A DNA stretch of 60,000 nucleotides, from NCBI GenBank assembly GCA_014529385.2, contig CM043969.1, positions 25,749,946 to 25,809,945 on the forward strand, read 5' to 3'. The notes beneath the pieces are model-generated. The model made no database searches. It had not been told where the DNA came from and was given only the letters and a program-made list of their open reading frames with translations. Positions within the stretch are counted from its first letter, which is position 1, and each line of letters starts with the position of its first letter. This DNA is from Adiantum capillus-veneris. Its lineage: Eukaryota > Streptophyta > Polypodiopsida > Polypodiales > Pteridaceae. Shown piece after piece: positions 53,498 through 60,000 of the stretch. A program made the position numbers and the translations under genes.

Positions 53498-54040
53498 TTA
53501 GGGTGTTATGGTTGCCGTAGTGTGTGAGCTTAAGCTAGCTAAATCCTCTAACCGCTCTAATCCATCCTTTGTATGTTTTAACTCCTCGGATAGAGTTGTT
53601 TGCTCTTGTTCTTTTCTGGCTTTCATACGTGCCTTTCTAGCTTTCCAAGTGCTTCTCTGATTTTTCATTTCTGAACTTGGGGCATCGGTTTTTGGCTCTT
53701 CAATTATGGGTTCGTTCGTCATTCTTTGAGCTTGGGCTCGTGTCACCGCATGACTAGGTATGATTGTTTCATTTTCTGACCCTCCACTGGAAGGTACTGT
53801 TTCTAGCATGTTCAAGGTAGTTTTTGTTCCTTTGCTCGGGTTTTTAGGGAAATCAGGAATCAAATGAGTAACTCCACACTAGGTGCAATATGCATTGACT
53901 CTAATGATTTCACCATGAGGGCAGTCTCTTAGACAATGGTCTCCACCACACTTGTAGCATAGGCCCTTGGGTTGTTGAGGTGCTCCTTGAGCTCCTCTTT
54001 GTTGGTATGCATGTCTCTGTCCGCCCATGCCTCCGTTGGC
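53498..54040 (-). pseudogene. Element E gag zinc knuckles and charged tail
   Basis: On the minus strand a first knuckle CYKCGGDHCLRDC lies near 53964-53915 (C-x2-C-x3-H-x4-C). A second, damaged one, CTxCGVTHLIPDF with the last Cys replaced by Phe, is near 53888-53847. A stop lies between them. The following segment (53863-53498) has AVTRAQAQRM and a coiled-coil-like, basic stretch (KARKARMKARKEQEQTTLSE). It would bind the genomic RNA. Confidence 0.8.
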
Positions 54041-54055
54041 TATGAACAACAATGT

Positions 54056-54373
54056 TCATTCATCTAAGCTATATCTTCCTTCTCCTGCTGTCTCTGCAGT
54101 TGTTGGTGGTCCTGTACTTCCTATCATCCTCCATGGTTCTAGCGTCGAGGGTTCTTTCGGTGGATAATAGACAGAGTTTGCCGCATATCCATTGGGATCT
54201 TCATAATATGCATGCATAGGCACCAAAGCCTTCTCCTCTGATTCGGTTATGGTTGGTGTGTATCTTATACCGACTGGTCGTAATCTTGGTAGAGGTCGTT
54301 GTTGCCCCAACACTGGTTGTGGTCTTTCTACACCTACAGGTCCTGGTAGGTTGCTTGCTTGATACCTAGGCAT
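54056..54373 (-). pseudogene. Element E gag Pro-rich linker
   Basis: A 105-codon frame in register with the capsid and knuckle parts. It is rich in Pro, Gly and Arg (GPVGVERPQPVLGQQRPLPR, YEDPNGYAANSVYYPPKEPS). No domain. It links the capsid region to the zinc knuckles. Confidence 0.6.
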
Positions 54374-54679
54374 CGGTGGAACTTGAGGAGAAGCTACATG
54401 AGCTTGGGGAGCGTAAGGTCTCTCTCTCTCACATATCCCTCGTTATAATAACATTCCTTTGTCCCATGGTTTGTCCATTTTTGTTCAATAGCACACCACT
54501 TGGGCTGTTTAGCTTGGGGTTTGGTGTACAAGTTAATCTTTTTTAGCACTTCCTCTACAAGCTACTCTTGGTTTACAACTACTTCTCCTTTCGGTGGTGT
54601 CTTAGAAGACTTGCTTCCACTTTGTTGTGAAGATGAATCGTCGTCAAGGTCCTTGAACTCCCCCTCTTTGTAGACCACA

Positions 54680-55207
54680 ATTGTCCACAAGGTAAAAAGC
54701 CTCCTTGGTCAACTTATTCAACGTCGTGCTCCTCTTCATATGTAAGTCCTTCTGGAGATCTGCATTCCTTAGTCCTTGGATGAATATAAGCATAAGTCTG
54801 GACTGAGTGGGCAGTTCTTCCATAGGGCAGAACTTAACATATCTTTCTAGTCTTAGGGCTGCCTTTCGTACAGATTCTCCATCTTTCTATTTGAATGTAT
54901 GGATTTGTGAGACGGTATTATGAGCTATCCCTTTTTGTGAGAATTCCTCGATAAACTCGTCAAACACTTCCTCCATAGACTCAAAGTCTCTATGCTCTAT
55001 AGAGAGAAACCAAGTAGCAGCGTCATCCTCTAGGGTTAGTCCAAAACCTGCAAATTGGGTAGGGAAGTCTAACACCTCTTCAGCTCTAATTACATGCACG
55101 AAGGCTGCTACATGATCTCTTGGATCTCTGTTTCCTGTGTATTTCTTGTTTACCCATTTTTGCACTTGAGAAGCTCTAATTCTACGATGGTCTACAAACC
55201 TCATCAT
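54680..55207 (-). pseudogene. Element E gag capsid domain
   Basis: Retrotrans_gag pattern on the minus strand: VQKWVNKKYTGNRDPRDHVA, FAGFGLTLEDDAATWFLSIE, FESMEEVFDEFIEEFSQKGI, HTFK then a TAG at 54887-54889, and onward LRLERYVKFCPMEELPTQSR and FIQGLRNADLQKDLHMKRST. It shows the aliphatic-W core (ATWF) typical of gag. It would form the particle shell. Confidence 0.85.
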
Positions 55208-55505
55208 TGGATCTCCACGTCCTAATCGATATACCTCCTCTGGTCTTCTGTAGTAGGCTGGTGTCCTCTCCCAATGGTGCTCCTAAGCCATAATTTCTAG
55301 CAGTTCTTGCCAGAGATGGTTCATCTGTTCGAACTCGTTCTATGGGTGGTCTTCCAGGCTCTATTGACCCTTGAGTCTTTGGCTTACTCTCTCTTGGATA
55401 CCTTGAACATAGTGGAGGTTCTTGCAAATCTCTTAGCCCTTGTGCGGATTTATAACCATCTCGGTTTCGGTCTTGTTCCAATGTTGCACTCTGTCAAAGC
55501 CATGC
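55182..55505 (-). pseudogene. Element E link between the N-terminal ORF and gag
   Basis: A 99-codon frame (MEQDRNRDGYKSAQGLRDLQ) that is in the same frame as the N-terminal ORF (56390-55506), separated by stops just after 55506. It is basic and Pro/Arg-rich. A frameshift near 55200 leads to the capsid frame. This suggests the N-terminal ORF was once joined to gag. Confidence 0.6.
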
Positions 55506-56390
55506 CTACAATGATGGCTGAGTTGCTGGTTGGTTTTGATTGTTGAATGTCTGTGGTCGGGTAGAATGTGAGGTCACATCATACTCCTCTGAAAAGGGAT
55601 TTGTCGACTTGCTAGGGGTGTAGGTGGCTCTTGGCACTTCGTCTGGGGCATATGTTGATGCTCCCGGAACTGTTGCCTTTTCTACCTCCTCTAGGAGAAT
55701 ACGTTGGTATTCTCGCCCGTATCTATCAACAAAAACTATATCCTTCCCCATAGCAGTTTCATAAGAGAATAAGTAAAGAATCTTGTCTTTGCTTAATTCA
55801 TTTAAGTATGGTTCCTTGCAGCGAAAGTAAGCGACTATTCCCTCACTCTCATGCTTGTAGATTCCCACGTTCTCATTATAAGTTGAAACCCTGGTTCTTT
55901 TCTTATCATACATAAAAATTGCTCCAGGTCGATCAATGTTTGGTGGTGGTTCTTGAGCTTCTGAAACCATTTTCCCTTTTGCCACGTTATCTCCATATCT
56001 GTTGTAATCCTCAGGGTTACTAACTATCAGATAGTGGTTCCCCTTTTCGTCTCGGAATCTATCTCCATCATCATAGACTCTAATTATCTCCAATCTCTGA
56101 GCCGGCCTTTCTTCAATACAAATGCACTTGCGTCCTCGATAATCAGAATAGAGTAGGGCTCCCCTCAAGTTTGTTCCTTCTAAGAAGATCACAGTGATCT
56201 TGGAATCATTCAAAAGATTTAGGGAGGTGCTTCCTCCTGGCATTGGTTTGTCATAGGTGAAACCTCCTGACTGTTGACTACCCATCATGAAGAAAGATTT
56301 TTCTGATGAAGTGTCAGTATCACTACCTTCCTCAATAATCGGTGCTAGCGGATCTAGCCTTGCCTGAGTTACACTCTCCTCTGTGGACAC
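55506..56390 (-). CDS. Element E N-terminal ORF (unknown protein upstream of gag)
   Basis: A clean frame of 294 codons from ATG 56390 (MSTEESVTQARLDPLAPIIE). It is strand-rich and charged: SKITVIFLEGTNLRGALLYS, YDDGDRFRDEKGNHYLIVSN, DRPGAIFMYDKKRTRVSTYN, EGIVAYFRCKEPYLNELSKD. The tail is Pro/Thr/Gln-rich. No domain was recognised, no signal peptide and no membrane segment. Ogre elements also have an ORF before gag, but I see no way to tell homology from sequence alone. It follows the palindrome-bearing leader. Confidence 0.6.
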   Translation of the reverse strand: MSTEESVTQARLDPLAPIIEEGSDTDTSSEKSFFMMGSQQSGGFTYDKPMPGGSTSLNLLNDSKITVIFLEGTNLRGALLYSDYRGRKCICIEERPAQRLEIIRVYDDGDRFRDEKGNHYLIVSNPEDYNRYGDNVAKGKMVSEAQEPPPNIDRPGAIFMYDKKRTRVSTYNENVGIYKHESEGIVAYFRCKEPYLNELSKDKILYLFSYETAMGKDIVFVDRYGREYQRILLEEVEKATVPGASTYAPDEVPRATYTPSKSTNPFSEEYDVTSHSTRPQTFNNQNQPATQPSL

Positions 56391-56882
56391 TAAGCTACCT
56401 TAGTCACCTGCCACCTTTTGGTCTCTAAAAATGTAGCTTCTTGATCTTAAATTCATCAAACTTATCAATGCAATTTATCACAAATCCAATCACTCACCTG
56501 GCAAAGGATCAGTCTCCGCACAACTCCTTGCTTTGCTGCTGTGCTGAATATACCTGTACACAAGCGTTTAATTTCGGCAATCGAATCAAAGCATTTATCT
56601 GCTAGAGGTTATCTTAGTAATGATTGGTATAACTGTAGAGTTAATCCCAACCAGTACTGGATTTTATACACTGTTGATGTTCTGGATTAGGTCTACTAAT
56701 CTGGAACTGTACTTCCCTCGGATGTTGGTCAATTTACGTGAAAAAGTCTGAATTCAGTCTTTGCTCCGTCAAATGGACAAACAAGGTCCAAATTCACTTC
56801 TGAAAGAATTTTTGGAAGCCTTAAGCCAAATGGAATCTCATTGTCTAAGCCCAGTCAAATTTTCTCTTCAGTAGGCACCAGT

Positions 56883-57750
56883 AGATATCCTACGTGTAGG
56901 ATGTCTACTGCTTTGTTTTGCATGGATTTTTGCACTATGGATTCCCCTTGATGTGCAGAGTCTACAGCTGTTTTTACTTTTTGATTTGGACACCTATAAG
57001 CTGGTCAATGAGTCAAAAATCTGTTTTGACAGCCTGTTGTTGATCTTGATTAGTCTAACCAACTCCAATTTGGACCAAAACTGACTAGGAGGCTTGCCTC
57101 AGGCTATACAACGCCTTGCTATACCCACAGTCAGTATCTGGCTTCAATTTCTTGCTTTAGACATCCTACGCGTAGGATGTCTTTTTCATAAGAATGGCTT
57201 CAATTTCAAAGCGCAGGCTCCCCTTGAGGTGCTGATCACTTTGGTATGCTCAAAATTAGGTTTGGAGTGCAAAATCACACAGAAGACATACTACGCGTAG
57301 GATTTCTTTTTGGCTTGTTTGACCCCAGACTTGACCCACAGCTTCCCCTTGATGTCAGCAACCCAGTGGTATGCTTAGATTTTGGTTTGGATTTCAAAAG
57401 TCCCCAATTTTAGTTTTTCTTGTCTTTTTCAATCAAAAGTGCTAAAGTCTGCTTTGAACCCAATTTTCTCACCCAAATGAGATGAAACCCCTCTTAGTCA
57501 CTCAATATATCATGCAGATCATGCTCATGTAGCCATCCTATGGTTTTGGTCTTAAAATAATGCTTTGGCACAATTTGGATAGAATGTCTGGCAATTTCAG
57601 TCTATCTGGCCTTATCCTGTCAAGATATGGTCAAATTTCCACTTTCCAGTTGAAAATAGGGTAAACCCCACCTTCTGAACACACTGATCAACTCAAAATC
57701 CCAAAATTCCCAGTAGATTAGCATGTCGACATCCTACGCGTAGGATGTCT
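56883..57750. repeat. Palindrome array 2 in the element E leader
   Basis: Four copies of the same 24-bp palindrome as array 1, at 56883-56906, 57159-57182, 57284-57307 and 57727-57750. Start spacing from the first to the second is 276; from the second to the fourth is 568, exactly twice 284. The third copy, 57284, is off this phase and has two changes. The flanks share blocks with array 1 (TTTTTCAT after the palindrome, TCCCCTTGATGT, TTTTGGTTTGGA). The array lies between the PBS and the N-terminal ORF. Confidence 0.87.
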
Positions 57751-58278
57751 CCTTGCTTAAAATTAAATTTTTTCCTGACAGAAATGCTCCTGATGCTCTG
57801 CAGCTCTATCAAAAACACTCACAGTAACTTTTGGACTTCACTTCAGCTTTCAAACACACTTTTGCATCTTTTTGCGTCTTTTATAACCTTGTGATGAATT
57901 TACCAAGCAAGTATACATGCATGAAGTGCTCAAGATCCTGAATCATGATGTCCTACTTACTCTACTCCTACTCATCCTCTGAATTGGTGATCATGGTGTT
58001 TTGGTTGATTTTTGGCCTCTCTGGACTCTCAAGCTCTCCTCTCATTGCTTCTACCACTCCAACTCCTGCTCTCGAACTCAACTCATATCTAAAACTATCT
58101 CAGTCTACCTAAATCTACCTAAGTCAAAGGATCTAGGCCAGACACACGCTTCCTAGACTCCCTCTAAGACCTAGAGAGTCCTCCACCCTCTGGTCCTATC
58201 TAGATGTAAAACGAGACTCTTGGCAAGCCAAAAATACCTATCCTCAAGGACTATTCTCGGTCACCTACCTAAGGTTTT
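57751..58278. other. Noncoding element E leader next to the PBS
   Basis: No coding frame was recognised. It is rich in CTACC/CTAAATC-type short runs near 58090-58140. It belongs to the 5' untranslated leader of element E on the minus strand. Confidence 0.5.
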
Positions 58279-58280
58279 CG

Positions 58281-58299
58281 TCCCCGGCAGTGGCGCCAA
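58281..58299 (-). promoter_or_regulatory. Element E primer binding site
   Basis: On the minus strand TTGGCGCCACTGCCGGGGA starts next to the 5' LTR end (CGTCCAACA). The TGGCGCC...GCCGGGGA form is the PBS class commonly seen in plant Athila/Tat gypsy elements. Confidence 0.9.
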
Positions 58300-59229
58300 T
58301 GTTGGACGGATACGCCGCGACGGACGTCAGCACAACGAGAACTCACCTAACAAGATTTGTCCGCTAAGGACGAAGCTCGACCCGCAGGCGCGTGGAAGAA
58401 AGCATAAGGTGTCAACCTACACTCGAAAGACTCCTAACTAATTCCTACAGAGGTCTCTACCCAATGTCTAAGTCATAGCCTTCAAGAGTGCATAAGAGGA
58501 AACTTCCTACAATGCTTTCTAGAGCCGAACACCCATCAAACAATCTCGAAACACCACAGAACTTGAAGGAGACCCTACTAACACCAATAAGTCGCTCTCC
58601 CTAAGGTCCATGAACCAAAACCCAACCCAAAACACCCGGTGAAAAATCATGAGGATGTCTGGCCAAAATTTCCAGGTCTTTGTTTCTGAAATTAGAAGTG
58701 CCTAATGTGTAGATCCACTCAATGTGAATGCGTGGATATGTTGCAACGCAAAATTGGACAACGTATGCTCACCGAATCACCAGATGAAGCTCCTAGATGG
58801 AGCTCGCAAAACCGGACCGTACGCACGCAATGTAGGTATCGGCGCATAACTCTCGTTGAGGGAAACACGCTGCACTTCTCTGCACTTGATTCTGACCACC
58901 GGTGCACATGTAGTGTCAAGATGAAGCTCACACTCTCTCTCGTACACAGTACGCTCACTCACAGACTTCAAAACTTTTTTTTAAAAATGACAAAAGGTCC
59001 TTCATTAAGGTCAAAAAGTGGTATAAATACCTTACAATTCTCAAACCCTAAAGTTCAAACTCAACCATCTACTCAATCTAACTGTCAAAACTGGGATACA
59101 ATCTGGAAACTTCTGTAAGCCCCAATATTTACAAGGTGAAATGTCAAGTTTTCTCAATAAATGAATAATTACAAAAAATGATAATCTACCGAGTAGTCAG
59201 TTTCCGTACGGTGTGTCCAGCTTCTAACA
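58300..59229 (-). repeat. Element E 5' LTR
   Basis: 930 bp, colinear with 29408-30325. The outer end is followed by GATGG, the target duplication. Confidence 0.93.
59020..59031. promoter_or_regulatory. Palindromic TATA-like box, second LTR of E
   Basis: GGTATAAATACC, identical to 30116-30127. Its conservation across LTRs that otherwise differ by about 7% is mild support for function. Confidence 0.4.
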
Positions 59230-59230
59230 G

Positions 59231-59760
59231 ATGGCTACTCTGGTACTTCCATGGGGATGTTTTGCTTACAGAGTGATGCCTTTTGGACTCAACAACTCTC
59301 TGGCCACATTCCAAAACTATGTAACTTTTGTCTTCCAACCATACTTTGCTAAGTAAATGCGAGTTTTCATAGATGATTTCTGCATCTACATCTCTCGCTC
59401 CCTCCATTTGAACAAGGTCTATGATGGTCTGGCTAGGATATAGGCCTTGGGTAGCCAGCTTAACGTAGATAAGTGTCACATTGGTGAAAGCAAGGTCACT
59501 CTTCTTGGCCATGTAATTTCAGCCAAAGGAATTGAGGCTGACCCAAACAAGGTTCAAGCTTTAGTATCTTTGTCATCACCCACAACAATTAAGAAATTGA
59601 TCTCTTTCCTTCGGAAGGTAAGGTATTTGAGTAGGTTCATTCACTTGCTCTCTCAAGTGGTTATCCCTTTACAACAAGTCACCCATAGAGACGTCTTCCT
59701 ATGGAGTGAAGAAAATGAGCAACAATTTAGCAAAGTAAAATAGATTCTGGCTTCACTTCC
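59231..59760 (+). pseudogene. C/D reverse transcriptase, C-terminal part
   Basis: The frame from ATG 59231 continues the RT cut at 29407: PWGCFAYRVMPFGLNNSLAT, stop TAA 59354-59356, catalytic box MRVFIDDFCIYIS, stop TAG 59441-59443, then LNVDKCHIGESKVTLLGHVI, EADPNKVQALVSL and the connection domain FLRKVRYLSRFIHLLS. It ends at TAG 59741-59743 after WSEENEQQFSKVK, the usual start of RNase H. FIDD is intact. Confidence 0.9.
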
Positions 59761-60000
59761 CACCATTGCACCCCCTAGATGGGACGAGCCATTTTATGTT
59801 AACCCATTGTAGGAAGTGATACACTTGGGGCCATACTAATGTAGAAGGATCCCCAAACCTCTTTCATGCAATCTATTTCCTTCTCTAGTCGTGTCATGAT
59901 CCCATCAAAAAAAGGATACACCACGGTAGAGCACATGGTGCTTGCATTGATGTTTTCCACTACAAAATTCCGCTCTTATCTATTGACTATACCCTTTGTA
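59761..60000 (+). pseudogene. C/D RNase H (runs off the window)
   Basis: After a frame change near 59800 the sequence gives SDTLGAILM, a stop, SFMQSISFSSRVMIPSKKGY, TTVEHMVLALMFSTTKFRSY and LLTIPFV at the window edge. These are the middle blocks of the gypsy RNase H. The remainder of C/D (rest of RNase H, integrase, 3' LTR) must lie to the right. Confidence 0.8.

Larger units (their letters stand above)
29408..59229 (-). mobile_element. Element E: giant Ty3/gypsy retrotransposon with extra ORFs
   Basis: LTRs at 58300-59229 (5' in sense) and 29408-30325 (3') differ at roughly 7-8% by eye. The 5-bp duplication GATGG is exact (29403-29407 and 59230-59234). On the minus strand TTGGCGCCACTGCCGGGGA directly follows the 5' LTR, and AAGGAGGGGGGGAG directly precedes the 3' LTR, so orientation is firm. 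Without element F it is about 19.8 kb. It holds an N-terminal ORF plus gag, protease, RT, RNase H, doubled integrase zinc region, integrase, a second protease-like ORF, and a long downstream ORF. Size and extra ORFs recall Ogre, but no second RNase H is seen. Confidence 0.93.
2889..60000 (+). mobile_element. Outermost Tat-like Ty3/gypsy element C/D (interrupted, runs off the window)
   Basis: This is a composite inferred from collinear fragments: PBS at 2889, a leader with unknown short ORFs (2955-3170 and 25951-26700), gag at 27035-27860, a protease region at 28530-28720, RT at 29085-29407, then RT and RNase H resuming at 59235 and running to the window end. Element B occupies 3171-25945 and element E occupies 29408-59229. 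The second junction is firm, because GATGG flanks E and the RT reading frame continues across it. The link from the PBS at 2889 to the gag at 27035 is weaker; a separate element could begin near 26843, where another TGGTGC-rich PBS-like sequence occurs. Confidence 0.6.

Noticed and set aside
44055-57750. CRISPR-like array made of 24-bp repeats
   Set aside because: Spacing of about 285 bp, degraded homology between the spacers, perfect palindromes and a plant retrotransposon context rule out CRISPR.
1-60000. Ordinary host protein genes, tRNA or rRNA genes
   Set aside because: None of the recognisable frames falls outside a transposable element, and no tRNA or rRNA sequence was recognised.

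Overview
The window looks like heterochromatic DNA from a large, repeat-rich land-plant nuclear genome. Every coding segment I can recognise belongs to a transposable element. The evidence for a plant is Ty1/copia and Ty3/gypsy elements with plant-type primer binding sites (TGGTATCAGAGC, and TGGCGCCACTGCCGGGGA), a Tat-type gypsy pol with a second RNase H, very long LTRs, and deep nesting. I see no ordinary host gene, rRNA, tRNA or CRISPR array. The sequence alone does not separate a fern, lycophyte, gymnosperm or angiosperm; the odd mixture of lineages makes me lean weakly to a non-angiosperm.

The window is essentially one nest. The outermost element (C/D, + strand, Tat-like) has LTR-like sequence in 1-2886, a PBS at 2889, a leader, gag at 27.0 kb, and RT at 28.9-29.4 kb that resumes at 59.2 kb and runs off the window. 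Element B (3171-25945, +) sits in the C/D leader. Element A (3409-19999, +, Tat type, LTRs of about 2.35 kb) sits inside the protease of B. A copia element (5256-10454, +) sits in the TATA box of the left LTR of A. A 1.33-kb TTAA-flanked inverted-repeat transposon (14895-16223) sits in the pol of A. Element E (29408-59229, - strand, TSD GATGG) sits in the RT of C/D. Element F (32232-42226, -) sits in a downstream ORF of E. LTR divergence read by eye fits the nesting order: A about 10%, E about 7%, copia about 3%, F about 2%.

Element E is the most interesting. Without F it is about 20 kb. In sense order it has: LTR; PBS; a leader with 24-bp palindromes; a long N-terminal ORF running into gag; zinc knuckles; protease; an acidic/basic spacer; RT; RNase H; two tandem copies of the integrase zinc-binding region exactly 126 residues apart; integrase core and GPF module; a second retropepsin-like ORF with a basic tail; another array of the same palindrome at 284-285 bp spacing; a long downstream ORF with coiled coils; PPT; LTR. 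Element B also has a long coiled-coil ORF after integrase. F is a gypsy element whose protease (DHG), RT and integrase resemble a lineage I know mainly from fungi. Most coding regions are broken by stops and frameshifts; the integrase and gag-protease ORFs of F are the best preserved.
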